A stretch of 64,000 nt of DNA, from assembly GCA_002255925.1 (NCBI GenBank), contig NKIH01000002.1:372001-436000 (forward strand). The letters run 5' to 3'. A program made the position numbers and the translations under genes. Shown here piece after piece: positions 27,539 through 36,618 of the stretch (the first letter of the stretch is position 1; each line of letters opens with the position of its first letter). The notes beneath the pieces were generated by a model. It made no database searches. It was not told where the DNA came from and was given only the letters and a program-made list of their open reading frames with translations. This DNA comes from Burkholderiales bacterium PBB6 (GTDB lineage Bacteria > Pseudomonadota > Gammaproteobacteria > Burkholderiales > Burkholderiaceae_C).

Positions 27539-27617
27539 AGCGACAACGGATCGGGTATCGTCGGTTTTGGTGGTTCGGAAGAACCGCCGGAGCTGCGGCC
27601 AGACCCGTTCCCCGCAC

Positions 27618-27646
27618 CGCCGCCTTCGGGCGGCGTTGTCATTTCT
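27618..27646 (+). terminator. Likely terminator after ppa
   Basis: A 7-bp GC stem (27618-27624 with 27629-27635) with a UUCG tetraloop, followed by a short T-rich tract (TTGTCATTTCT). It is 80 bases beyond ppa. Confidence 0.65.
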
Positions 27647-27705
27647 GCGTGGGGAACTTGTGTCCATCCGTCAGTTCTGTGAAGAACCTGTTCACGGGAG
27701 AGACC

Positions 27706-30450
27706 ATGTTGAAGACCCTGCGCCAGCCCGAAGCCTGGCTGTTGTGCCTCGTGGCGTTGAGCCCCCTGGCGACGTCCTCGATCGCCGCGACCGCGCCTGC
27801 GGCCAAGCCACCCGCCGCGGTGCACACCGTTGAAGGCATCACCGAATACCGGCTGCCCAACGGTTTGCAAGTGTTGCTGGCGCCTGATGACAGCAAGCCC
27901 ACCACCACCGTCAACCTGACGTATCGGGTGGGCTCGCGGCATGAGAACTACGGTGAGACCGGCATGGCCCACTTGCTGGAACACCTGCTGTTCAAGGGCA
28001 CGCCGTCGAACCCGAAGGTCTGGGCTGAATTCAGCCGCCGCGGGCTGCGGGCCAATGGCAGCACCTGGCTGGACCGCACCAACTACTTCGCCAGCTTCAC
28101 GGCCAACGAGGACAACCTGCGCTGGTTCCTCAGCTGGCACGCGGACGCGATGATCAACAGCTTCATCGCCCGCAAGGACCTCGACACCGAGATGACGGTG
28201 GTCCGCAACGAGATGGAAATGGGCGAGAACGACCCGGGTGGCGTATTGCTCGACAAGACCACGGCCACGATGTACCAGTGGCACAACTACGGGAAGACGA
28301 CGATCGGCGCGCGCACCGACGTTGAAAACGTCGACATCGCCCGGCTGCAGGCCTTCTACCGGACGTACTACCAGCCGGACAACGCCACGCTGATCGTCAG
28401 CGGCAAGTTTGACGTCGCCAAGGTGATGGCCTGGGTGATGCAGGACTTCGGCAAGCTGCCCAAACCCAAGCGCGTGCTGCCAACGCTCTACACCCTCGAC
28501 CCCGTGCAGGACGGTGACCGCAGCGTCACGCTGCGCCGCCAGGGCGGTGTGCCCATGATCTACAGCGCGTACCACGTGACGCCCGGCGCCCACCCCGACA
28601 GCGCGCCCCTGCAGTTGCTTGAGCGCGTGATGGCCGAGGCCCCGGCGGGCCGTCTGCACAAGCGGCTGGTGGAAACCGGCAAGGCATCGGCAGTGTTCGC
28701 CTTCGGTGCGCAGCTGTTTGATCCGGGCTTCCTGCTGTTCGGCACCCAGCTTGCGCCGGGCCAGTCGACGGATGCGGCACGCCAGGAGTTGCTGGCCACG
28801 CTGGAAGGGGTTGCCGCGAACCCGATCACCGCGGAAGAGCTGGAGCGGGCCCGCGCACGCTGGCTGACCGACTGGAACCAGCAGTTCTCGAACCCCGAGA
28901 CCGTGGGCGTGGCCTTGTCGGAAACCGTGGCCCTGGGCGATTGGCGCCTGTACTTCCTGCAGCGCGATCGCGTGAAGACCGTCACCGTGGCCGACGTGAA
29001 CCGCGTGGCCACCCAGCGCCTGCTGCGTGACAACCGCACCCTGGCCATCTACGAGCCCACCGAAAAGCCGGTGCGCGCCCCGGCGCCGCAGGTGGTTGAT
29101 GCGGCCACCCAGCTGAAAGACTTCAAGCCGGTGACCACCCTGGCTGCGGTGGAAGCCTTTGAAGCCACGCCCGCCAACATCGTCAAGCGCACGCGTACCG
29201 CGGAGCCCGCCCCCGGCCTCAAGCTGGCGCTGCTGGCCAAGGGCTCGCGTGGCGACATGGTGGAAGCCACGATGGCCCTGCACATGGGCGATGAGCCGTC
29301 GCTGCGTGGCACCGAAGCCGCGGCCGATCTGATGATTGGCTTGCTGGACAAGGGCACGACGCGCCTGGACCGTCAGCAATTGCAAGACCGCCTGACGGCG
29401 CTGAAGGCGGAAGTCGGCTTCAGTGGCAATGCCACGAAGGTCAATGTGCGCATCACCACCACCAAGGCCAACTTGCCCGAGGTGGTGGCGCTGGTCGGCG
29501 AGATGCTGCGCCAGCCAACCTTCCCCGACAGCGTGTTGAACGAGCTGCGCCAGGCCCAGCTGACCAACATCGAAGCGATGCGCAAGGAGCCCGGCGCCAT
29601 CCTCGGTGACGCGCTTGAGCGTCATCGCAGCCCGTATCCGCGTGGTGATGTGCGCCACGTCCGTGGCTTCGACGAGCAGGTGGAAGACCTGAAGCGCGTG
29701 AGCGCGGCGGACGTGCGCAGCTTCCACCAGCGCTTCCTCGGTGCAGCGCAGGCGGAGTTTGCCGCCGTGGGCGCGATGGACGATGCCGCTGTTGAGGCGG
29801 CTGTGGCCAAGGCTCTGGCTGGTTGGCGTGCCCCGCAGGCTGTGCAGCGCGTGCCTGACCCGCTGGTGAATGTGCCGCCGGTGCGCCTGGTGTTCGAGAC
29901 GCCGGACAAGCAGAACGCCGTGATGTCGGCCTCGCTGGCCCTGCCGATCAAGGACCTGGATGCTGACCAGGCCGCCCTGATGGTGGCGGACTTTGCCTTT
30001 GGCAGCGGCGGCAATTCACGCCTCTGGAAGCGCATCCGTGAAGGCGAGGGCCTGAGCTACGGCGTGGGTAGCCGCATCACCTGGAATTCGCTCGAAGCCA
30101 ACAGCCGCTGGAGTGCCGGCGCCATCTTTGCGCCGGGCAACCGCGCCAAGGTGGAAGCGGCCTTCCAGGAAGAGCTGGCCCGCTCGGTGAAAGACGGTTT
30201 CACCGCCAGCGAGGTGGACCAGGCGCGCAACGGCCTGTTGAACTTCCGCCGTCTGGGCCGCGCGCAAGACGGCAATCTGGCCGGTGGCCTGGCCAACAAC
30301 CTGTACCTGAACCGCAGCTACGCGGTGTCGGAAACGGTGGACAAGGCGATCGCCGCCGTCACCGCCGAACAGGCCAGCGCGGCCTGGCGCAAATACATCC
30401 AGCCGGCCCAGTTGGTGCTGGGCGTGGCGGGTGATTTCAAGGGCCAGTGA
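27706..30450 (+). CDS. M16 family zinc metallopeptidase (two-domain)
   Basis: A 914-residue exported pitrilysin-type protease. A signal peptide (to about Ala28) is followed by the inverted zinc motif HLLEH in GMAHLLEHLLF near residue 91, and the downstream zinc-ligand glutamate region VVRNEMEMGEN near 168. The second half has another M16 fold (ALPIKDLDADQAALMVADFAFG) without an HxxEH motif, as in active/inactive fused M16 enzymes. ATG 27706 has GGGAG upstream; the frame from 27649 lacks a signal. It overlaps the convergent DUF482 gene by 14 bases. Substrates are probably periplasmic peptides. Confidence 0.92.
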   Translation: MLKTLRQPEAWLLCLVALSPLATSSIAATAPAAKPPAAVHTVEGITEYRLPNGLQVLLAPDDSKPTTTVNLTYRVGSRHENYGETGMAHLLEHLLFKGTPSNPKVWAEFSRRGLRANGSTWLDRTNYFASFTANEDNLRWFLSWHADAMINSFIARKDLDTEMTVVRNEMEMGENDPGGVLLDKTTATMYQWHNYGKTTIGARTDVENVDIARLQAFYRTYYQPDNATLIVSGKFDVAKVMAWVMQDFGKLPKPKRVLPTLYTLDPVQDGDRSVTLRRQGGVPMIYSAYHVTPGAHPDSAPLQLLERVMAEAPAGRLHKRLVETGKASAVFAFGAQLFDPGFLLFGTQLAPGQSTDAARQELLATLEGVAANPITAEELERARARWLTDWNQQFSNPETVGVALSETVALGDWRLYFLQRDRVKTVTVADVNRVATQRLLRDNRTLAIYEPTEKPVRAPAPQVVDAATQLKDFKPVTTLAAVEAFEATPANIVKRTRTAEPAPGLKLALLAKGSRGDMVEATMALHMGDEPSLRGTEAAADLMIGLLDKGTTRLDRQQLQDRLTALKAEVGFSGNATKVNVRITTTKANLPEVVALVGEMLRQPTFPDSVLNELRQAQLTNIEAMRKEPGAILGDALERHRSPYPRGDVRHVRGFDEQVEDLKRVSAADVRSFHQRFLGAAQAEFAAVGAMDDAAVEAAVAKALAGWRAPQAVQRVPDPLVNVPPVRLVFETPDKQNAVMSASLALPIKDLDADQAALMVADFAFGSGGNSRLWKRIREGEGLSYGVGSRITWNSLEANSRWSAGAIFAPGNRAKVEAAFQEELARSVKDGFTASEVDQARNGLLNFRRLGRAQDGNLAGGLANNLYLNRSYAVSETVDKAIAAVTAEQASAAWRKYIQPAQLVLGVAGDFKGQ

Positions 30451-31636
30451 TCGAGGCCTCGGGGCCTGGCTTGAACGGGTTGCGCTCGCGCAGTTCGTCC
30501 ATCCAGGCCTCAACGCCTGCGCCTTCGCGCTGCAGGAATTCTTCCACCGCACGCGCGAATTGCGGATGGGCCAACCAGTGGGCTGAGGCGGTGGGAACCG
30601 GCAGCAGTCCGCGCGCCATCTTGTGCTCACCCTGGGCACCGCCTTCAAAGCGGCTCAGGCCTTCGGTGATGCACCACTGCAGCGGCTGGTAATAACAGGC
30701 CTCGAAATGCAGGCAGGGGATGTGCTCGGTGCAGCCCCAGTAGCGGCCCCAGGCAGTGCCGCGTTCGCGGTCGATGCCCACCAGTGACACGGCCACGCGC
30801 TCATCGCCCCGCAGGGCGACAAACATCACCCAGTGCTCGGGCATCTGCGCTGCCATCTGCTCGAAGAAGGCGCGGCTCAGGTAGGGCGTGGAGTGGTGCG
30901 CGGCGTAGGTCAGGGTGTAGCAATGGTGAAAGTAGTCCCACAGGTCGGACGTGATCTGCCGGCCCTCGAACACCTCGAAACGCACGCCAGCCTCGCCCAC
31001 CTTGCGACGCTCCTGCTGAATCTTCTTGCGCTTCTCGCGCTGCAGGCTGGCGAGGTAGTCGGGGAAGTCGGTCCAGGGCTGCTCAGGCCGTTGCTGCCAA
31101 TGGAACTGCACGCCCTGGCGCATCAGCCACCCGGCCTCACGGGCGGCCTGCGCATCTTCCGGGCTCGGGAACAGCAGGTGCACCGATGACAAACCCGCCT
31201 GCCGCGCCAGCGCCACCAGCGCTTCCAGCATCAGGCGGCGGGCGGCGTCGTCCACCGCCAGCAGGCGGCTGCCCGGCACTGGTGTGAAGGGCACGGCGCT
31301 CAGCAGCTTCGGGTAGTAGGCCAGGCCGTGGCGCTGGTAGGCATCGGCCCAGGCCCAGTCGAACACGTACTCGCCGTAGGAATGGGTTTTTTGCCAGGCC
31401 ACGGTGGCGCAGAGCAGTTGCTCGCCGTGGTGCACGGTGATGAATTGCGGCAGCCAGCCCGTGGCCTCGGTGGCACTGCCGGAGGCGTGCATCGCGGCCA
31501 GATAGGCATGCCGCATGAACGGCGTGGGCTCGCTCTGCGCGGCCAGCAGTGCGTCCCACGCCACAGCGTCCACACTGGCCGGGTCGGCATGCACCCCGAT
31601 GAGATAATCAGCCGCTTCGTCTACGGTGTGCTTCAT
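30437..31636 (-). CDS. DUF482 / GNAT-like protein (putative peptidoglycan-related)
   Basis: A protein of about 399 residues of the DUF482 family (often labelled 'peptidogalycan biosynthesis protein' or GNAT-like, with a FemAB-type fold). Recognisable segments are PFMRHAYLAAM near residue 40, SYGEYVFDWAWADAYQRHG, KRKKIQQERRKV, and the C-terminal FEGGAQGEHKMARGLLPVPT that is highly conserved in the family. The true function is unsettled. The ATG at 31634-31636 overlaps the ATG of divergent nadE; a GTG at 31592-31594 is an alternative start. Its stop codon overlaps the M16 gene. Confidence 0.85.
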   Translation of the reverse strand: MKHTVDEAADYLIGVHADPASVDAVAWDALLAAQSEPTPFMRHAYLAAMHASGSATEATGWLPQFITVHHGEQLLCATVAWQKTHSYGEYVFDWAWADAYQRHGLAYYPKLLSAVPFTPVPGSRLLAVDDAARRLMLEALVALARQAGLSSVHLLFPSPEDAQAAREAGWLMRQGVQFHWQQRPEQPWTDFPDYLASLQREKRKKIQQERRKVGEAGVRFEVFEGRQITSDLWDYFHHCYTLTYAAHHSTPYLSRAFFEQMAAQMPEHWVMFVALRGDERVAVSLVGIDRERGTAWGRYWGCTEHIPCLHFEACYYQPLQWCITEGLSRFEGGAQGEHKMARGLLPVPTASAHWLAHPQFARAVEEFLQREGAGVEAWMDELRERNPFKPGPEASITGP

Positions 31637-33335
31637 GTCAAGCCCGGTTACCGTGCCAGTCGCACTGGCCCAGATCAATGCCACGGTGGGCGATTTGCCC
31701 GGCAACGCCCGGCTGATTGCCGACGCTGCCCGTGCCGCCCACGCCCAAGGCGCACGCCTGGTGCTGGCGCCCGAGTTGGCCCTGACCGGCTACCCCCCCG
31801 AAGACCTGCTGCTGAGGCCGGCGTTCATGAGCGCCTGCGATGACGCCTTGAAGGCCCTCGCGGCCGATCTGGCGGCCTGTGACGGCCTGCATGTGGTGGT
31901 GGGACATCCGACGCGGTGGGAGCATGCGGCCGATGTTAGGTCGAAGTCCTTGTCCCTGCCGCAGCGCTTCAATTCAGCCTCGGTGCTGGCAGGGGGCAAG
32001 GTGCTCGCCACCTATCACAAGCGCGAGTTGCCGAACTACCAGGTGTTCGATGAGCGGCGCTACTTCGCCTCTGGCCGCGATGCCGGCCATGGGCCCGTGG
32101 TATTCGAGGTTGACGGGTTGAAGTTCGGCCTGCTGATCTGCGAAGACGCCTGGTTCGAAGAGCCCGCCCAGGCGGCGTGTGAGGCCGGTGCGCAGGTGCT
32201 GTGTGTCCTGAATGCCTCGCCCTTCCATGTCGACAAGCATGGCGAGCGCGAAGCGCGCATGTCGCGTCGGGCTGCATCGCTGGGCGTGCCGGTGCTCTAT
32301 GCCCACCTGGTGGGTGGCCAGGACGAGGTGGTGTTTGACGGCGCGTCGTTCGCGGTCGATGCACAGGGTGTGGTGCAGGCCCGGGCCGCGAGCTTCGAGC
32401 CTGACCTGCTCGCGCTGAGCGTTACTGCAGGCGGGGCCGTGCACGGTGTGGTGCAAGCCATTCCCGAGCCCGAAGCGCAGGTCTGGTCCGCCCTGGTGCT
32501 GGGTGTGCGTGACTACCTCGGCAAGAACGGTTTCCCCGGCGCCATCATCGGCTTGTCGGGTGGGGTGGATTCCGCCCTGGTGCTGGCAATTGCCGTTGAT
32601 GCGCTGGGCGCAGACAAGGTCCGCACGGTGATGATGCCGTCGCCATACACCGCCGACATTTCGTGGCTCGATGCCCGCGACATGGCCGAGCGCCTGGGCG
32701 TGCGCCACGACGAGATTGGCATCACCCCGATGTTTGACGCCTTCAAGGGCGCACTGGCAGATCAGTTCGCTGGCCTGGCCGAAGACACGACGGAGGAGAA
32801 CATCCAGGCGCGGGTTCGCGGCACGCTGCTGATGGCCCTGTCGAACAAGACCGGAGACATCGTGCTGACCACCGGCAACAAGAGCGAAATGGCCACGGGC
32901 TATTGCACGCTGTACGGTGACATGGCCGGCGGCTTTGCGGTGATCAAGGACGTCGCCAAGACCCTGGTCTACCGCCTGTGCGAATGGAAGAACCGCCAGC
33001 CCACGGTGCGTGCCGACGGCAGCATCGGTCCGGTGATTCCTGAGCGCATCATCACCCGTCCGCCTTCGGCGGAATTGCGCCCCGACCAGAAGGACCAGGA
33101 CAGCCTGCCGGCCTATGAAGTGCTCGACGCGATCCTGTCGGGCTACATGGAAGATGACCGCAGCATCGAGGACCTGGTGGCCGCCGGATTTGCCCGGGCC
33201 GACGTGGAGCGCGTCACCCGCCTCATCAAGATCAATGAGTACAAGCGGCGCCAGGCGCCCATCGGCATCCGCATCACCCACCGGGCTTTCGGGCGTGATT
33301 GGCGATACCCGATCACCTCAAAGTTCCGTGCTTAA
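31635..33335 (+). CDS. nadE: Glutamine-dependent NAD+ synthetase
   Basis: Final step of NAD synthesis: amidates nicotinate adenine dinucleotide with glutamine-derived ammonia, using ATP and releasing pyrophosphate. 566 residues in two domains. The N-terminal nitrilase-type glutaminase has its Glu in LVLAPELALTGYPPEDLLL, Lys in TYHKRELPNY and catalytic Cys in LLICEDAWFEE. The C-terminal synthetase has the P-loop IIGLSGGVDSAL near residue 298 and TTGNKSEMATGY. Start ATG 31635 lacks a ribosome site and overlaps the divergent gene's start codon. glnB follows after 47 bases, a pairing common in Burkholderiales. Confidence 0.96.
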   Translation: MSSPVTVPVALAQINATVGDLPGNARLIADAARAAHAQGARLVLAPELALTGYPPEDLLLRPAFMSACDDALKALAADLAACDGLHVVVGHPTRWEHAADVRSKSLSLPQRFNSASVLAGGKVLATYHKRELPNYQVFDERRYFASGRDAGHGPVVFEVDGLKFGLLICEDAWFEEPAQAACEAGAQVLCVLNASPFHVDKHGEREARMSRRAASLGVPVLYAHLVGGQDEVVFDGASFAVDAQGVVQARAASFEPDLLALSVTAGGAVHGVVQAIPEPEAQVWSALVLGVRDYLGKNGFPGAIIGLSGGVDSALVLAIAVDALGADKVRTVMMPSPYTADISWLDARDMAERLGVRHDEIGITPMFDAFKGALADQFAGLAEDTTEENIQARVRGTLLMALSNKTGDIVLTTGNKSEMATGYCTLYGDMAGGFAVIKDVAKTLVYRLCEWKNRQPTVRADGSIGPVIPERIITRPPSAELRPDQKDQDSLPAYEVLDAILSGYMEDDRSIEDLVAAGFARADVERVTRLIKINEYKRRQAPIGIRITHRAFGRDWRYPITSKFRA

Positions 33336-33364
33336 ATCCGGCACAAACGCATTCATTTCCCTGA

Positions 33365-33721
<357 letters not shown>

Positions 33722-33795
33722 TTCCGCTGCAGCCGGAACGCTGAGCCGGCTGAAGACTCCGGCTGGCCCGAGCGGCCACCGGAACAAAACGCTGC

Positions 33796-34383
33796 CTAGA
33801 TGCGACGGAAATCGTCGGACTGGGTGGCGTTTTTGCTTTGTGCGGCCAACTCGCTCAGCAAGCGCGCCGGTTCGGCATCGACCGTCAGCATGCGCTGCTG
33901 CTCGCCGTCGATGAAGCCTGAAGCCAGCGTGTGCTTCATGAAGGTCAGCAGCGGGTCATAGAAGCCGCTGGTGTTGAGCAGGCCGATCGGCTGGTCGTGA
34001 TAGCCGATGTGCCGCCAGGTCCAGACCTCGAAGAGTTCTTCAAAGGTGCCGATGCCGCCGGGCAGCGCCACGAAGGCATCCGCCAGTTCAGCCATGCGCT
34101 GCTTGCGCTGGTGCATGGTTTGAACCACCTCCAGCTCGGTCAATTGCCGATGGCCCACTTCCTTTTGCAGCAGCAGTTCGGGGATCACGCCGATCACCTG
34201 TCCGCCCGCGGCCAGCGTGGCGTCTGCCACTTCGCCCATCAGACCCACATTGCCGCCGCCATACACCAGGCGCCAGCCACGCTCGCCGATCAGCTGGCCA
34301 ACGGCGCGGGCTGCCGCGGTGAAGGCCGGATCGGTGCCGTGCCGTGAGCCGCAGTAGACGCAGAGGGTGAACGGCGTGCTCAT
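33796..34383 (-). CDS. LOG family protein (TIGR00730)
   Basis: A 195-residue lysine-decarboxylase-like protein of the LOG family: nucleoside-5'-monophosphate phosphoribohydrolases, called cytokinin-activating in plants. The signature PGGIGTFEELFE is near residues 104-115, and GGGNVGLMGEVADA near 46. Bacterial members remove ribose phosphate from modified or damaged nucleotides; the true substrate is not known. The start at 34381-34383 overlaps the dgkA stop by ATGA, so it is the last gene of the operon that starts with dgkA or further upstream. Confidence 0.9.
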   Translation of the reverse strand: MSTPFTLCVYCGSRHGTDPAFTAAARAVGQLIGERGWRLVYGGGNVGLMGEVADATLAAGGQVIGVIPELLLQKEVGHRQLTELEVVQTMHQRKQRMAELADAFVALPGGIGTFEELFEVWTWRHIGYHDQPIGLLNTSGFYDPLLTFMKHTLASGFIDGEQQRMLTVDAEPARLLSELAAQSKNATQSDDFRRI

Positions 34384-34763
34384 GGCAGGAACCTGTGCCA
34401 CAGAGCCGCACCCCAGATGCCGGCGCACAGGGTGAGCGACAGCAGCACGGCGGCGCTGGCGATGTCTTTCGCGCGGGCCGACAGGTCGTGCATCTCGAAG
34501 CCGATGCGGTCGATGGCAGCTTCGATGGCAGAGTTGAGCAGCTCGACGATCATCACGATCAGCACCGAACCCGCCAGCAGCGCGACCTCGATCCAGGTCT
34601 GACCGACCCAGAACGCCAGCGGCACCAGCACGACGGCCAGCCAGGTTTCCTGGCGGAACGCGCTTTCACCGTTGTAGGCCGCCTTCAAGCCGGCCATGGA
34701 GTAGCCGGCGGCGTGAATGATGCGGTTCAGGCCGGTTCGGCCCTTGTGTGGATTGCTCTTCAT
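34380..34763 (-). CDS. dgkA: Diacylglycerol kinase (DgkA type)
   Basis: A small trimeric integral-membrane kinase that phosphorylates diacylglycerol to phosphatidate and so recycles lipid from membrane-derived oligosaccharide or LPS modification. 127 residues, three membrane helices. The family motif VELLNSAIEAAIDRIG near residues 72-87 contains the catalytic Glu and metal-binding residues; E(T/S)AFRQE near 34-40 is also typical. It lies 31 bases downstream of the RDD gene on the same strand and overlaps the LOG gene, so it may belong to the sigma-factor operon. Confidence 0.95.
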   Translation of the reverse strand: MKSNPHKGRTGLNRIIHAAGYSMAGLKAAYNGESAFRQETWLAVVLVPLAFWVGQTWIEVALLAGSVLIVMIVELLNSAIEAAIDRIGFEMHDLSARAKDIASAAVLLSLTLCAGIWGAALWHRFLP

Positions 34764-34794
34764 CGGGGCTGGATTGTGCCAGCCCCGGCCGCCT

Positions 34795-35337
34795 TCACGA
34801 CTTGCGTGCGGGCGGGGCAGGGCGCCAGGTCACCAGGCGGGTGCCGCAGACGGCGTCGTGCCAGTACTGGCGCTGCGGGTGCAGCCGGGTCAGCAGGGCA
34901 TAGGCCACGATGCCCGTGAGCATCAGGCCGAACACGGCAGCACCCGAATGCAGGTCGGCCACCCACGCGGTCAGCAGCGCGGGCACGAACCAGATCCAGG
35001 ACAGCACGTACCGGGCGAGTGCACGGGGTTGGCTGAGGGCGTTGCCGTGGATGTCGACCACGCGGATGTCCCAGGCCTTCATGGCCACGGTTTGGCCGCC
35101 ACGCGACCAGAACCAGGTGAAGTACACCGCCAGCACGACGAACAGGAACATCTGCAGCCCCAAGGTGCCGTGCAGCGCATGGCGCATCTGGGTCAAACTG
35201 GAGTACAGGTAGCCGGCGATCATCAGGACGCCGAACAGCAGCACGCCTTCATAGATGAAGGCGGCGAGGCGGCGCATCAAGGCCGGCGCAACGGTGGGCA
35301 CCGGCGCCGTCGCCGGGGTGGCTGCAGTCGCTTCCAT
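34795..35337 (-). CDS. RDD family membrane protein
   Basis: A 180-residue inner-membrane protein of the RDD family (PF06271), with helices near residues 25-45, 60-78 and 105-150. The domain start ALMRRLAAFIYEGVLLFG has Arg-Arg in place of the family's first Arg-x-x-Asp pattern. The conserved second part MKAWDIRVVD and the closing QYWHDAVCGTRLV are clear. RDD proteins have been linked to ion transport, but the substrate here is unknown. The ATG at 35335-35337 overlaps the DUF3106 stop by one base (TGATG), indicating translational coupling. Confidence 0.88.
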   Translation of the reverse strand: MEATAATPATAPVPTVAPALMRRLAAFIYEGVLLFGVLMIAGYLYSSLTQMRHALHGTLGLQMFLFVVLAVYFTWFWSRGGQTVAMKAWDIRVVDIHGNALSQPRALARYVLSWIWFVPALLTAWVADLHSGAAVFGLMLTGIVAYALLTRLHPQRQYWHDAVCGTRLVTWRPAPPARKS

Positions 35338-36170
35338 CACGGGGCGACCGAGGACGCCGACGTGGCTGCAGCGGCGACCGGGACGGTAGGCGCCACCGGC
35401 AAGGCGGGCAGTGTGGGCACCGGCGAGGGCTTGGCGCTGGCCGGCTTCAGGTTCGGCGTGCCAGCGGCTTGAGGGCCACCCTTTGGCAGCAGCGTCGCCT
35501 TGTCGACCATGCCGGAGCCAGCCGAGATCTTCGGCATGCCAGCAGGTTGATGCGCCGGCGGCATGGGCTTTGCTGTGACCAGCGATGTGGTGGCGCCAGG
35601 GTTGCCTTGCACCAGCGTCGGGGCAACGGGCTTGGGGCCTGCTGCCGGAGCGGCGCCTGCACCCACGATGTTCTGCTTGGGTGCCTGTGCGTCCAGGGGG
35701 GCGTTGCGCAGGGCACGCGCTCCAGTGGCCGGTGGCTTGGCAGGCGTTTCAGGCTGCGCGCGCGCAGCCAGCTCGGCCTTTTCAGCCGGCGGCAGGGAGC
35801 GATAGGCTTCCCATTGCGCCTGGCGGTCTGTGGCGGGGCGCTGCTGGGTCTGCTGGAAGTTGACGCGGGCCTGGCCTCGCTCGGCCGGGGTCATGCGCGC
35901 CCAGGCGGACATGCGCTCTTGCATGCGTTGTTGCTGGTCAGCTGGCAGGTTGGGGTAGCGCTGGGCGATTTCCAGCCACTTGCGTCGGCTGTCGGGCGTC
36001 AGCTGGGGCCAGTCTTTGGCCAGCGGCGCCAGCACCTTCTGGCTCGCGGGGGGCACGGCTTGCCAGGTGGGATCCGGCGTCTGGGCGAATGCAGGCGAAA
36101 CGACACTCACCAGGCCCGTCAGGGCCAGCGAAGTCACGGCAAAACGCCAGGAACGGAACACAGCGACCAC
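35337..36170 (-). CDS. DUF3106 domain exported protein
   Basis: A 277-residue protein with a signal peptide (to about Ala29) and a DUF3106 helical region at roughly 36-140 containing repeated W-x-x-L-x-P-x-x-R-x-x-W units (DWPQLTPDSRRKWLEIA, RMSAWARMTPAERGQAR). The pattern recalls periplasmic helical Spy/CpxP-like proteins, but that is analogy only. The rest is low-complexity Pro/Ala-rich. The start is GTG at 36168-36170 with GGGAG five bases upstream; the stop of DUF3619 lies one base before it. Third gene of the sigma-factor operon. Function unknown. Confidence 0.85.
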   Translation of the reverse strand: MVAVFRSWRFAVTSLALTGLVSVVSPAFAQTPDPTWQAVPPASQKVLAPLAKDWPQLTPDSRRKWLEIAQRYPNLPADQQQRMQERMSAWARMTPAERGQARVNFQQTQQRPATDRQAQWEAYRSLPPAEKAELAARAQPETPAKPPATGARALRNAPLDAQAPKQNIVGAGAAPAAGPKPVAPTLVQGNPGATTSLVTAKPMPPAHQPAGMPKISAGSGMVDKATLLPKGGPQAAGTPNLKPASAKPSPVPTLPALPVAPTVPVAAAATSASSVAP

Positions 36171-36171
36171 C

Positions 36172-36618
36172 TTACTCCCGGGATTTCAGAAATTCGACAA
36201 AACCAGCGTCACGGTAGGCATCTGGGGGCAATTCGTCGCCCAGCAAGGCCACGTCAACCTCGGCAGCAGCTTGAATTTGCTGACGATCATGCAATTCGTC
36301 AATCACCATCAGCCCCACCACCAGCAGCAGCAGCGGCAGCGCAGTGGCCAGACGGCTGAACCAGGGGTTGCCGCCGCCCAGCATCAGGGCATTTCCGGCG
36401 CGGCCCAGGCGCTGCGTGGCGGTGGCCGGTGCAGCGGCCAGCTGGCGGCTGGTGCGTGCACGGGCAATCGCCTGCTCGCGGGCGACCCGAAGGCGCTCGG
36501 AGATGTCGTGGGGAGTGCGATCAGCCTGCTCGTTGAGCATGGCGGCCATCCGCAAGCCAAAGCGCGCTTCGATGCCGCTGGCGTCCACCGGGCTGGAGAA
36601 GGACTTGAGTTGCGTCAT
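36172..36618 (-). CDS. DUF3619 single-pass membrane protein (possible anti-sigma factor)
   Basis: A 148-residue protein: a soluble N-terminal part of about 85 residues, one membrane segment near 88-108 (ATALPLLLLVVGLMVIDEL), then a short periplasmic tail ending with the DUF3619 hallmark LPPDAYRDAGFVEFLK. Its ATG overlaps the sigma-factor stop codon (ATGA). The topology and coupling are what one expects for an anti-sigma factor, but no zinc-binding HxxxCxxC motif is present, so that role is inference. Confidence 0.85.
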   Translation of the reverse strand: MTQLKSFSSPVDASGIEARFGLRMAAMLNEQADRTPHDISERLRVAREQAIARARTSRQLAAAPATATQRLGRAGNALMLGGGNPWFSRLATALPLLLLVVGLMVIDELHDRQQIQAAAEVDVALLGDELPPDAYRDAGFVEFLKSRE

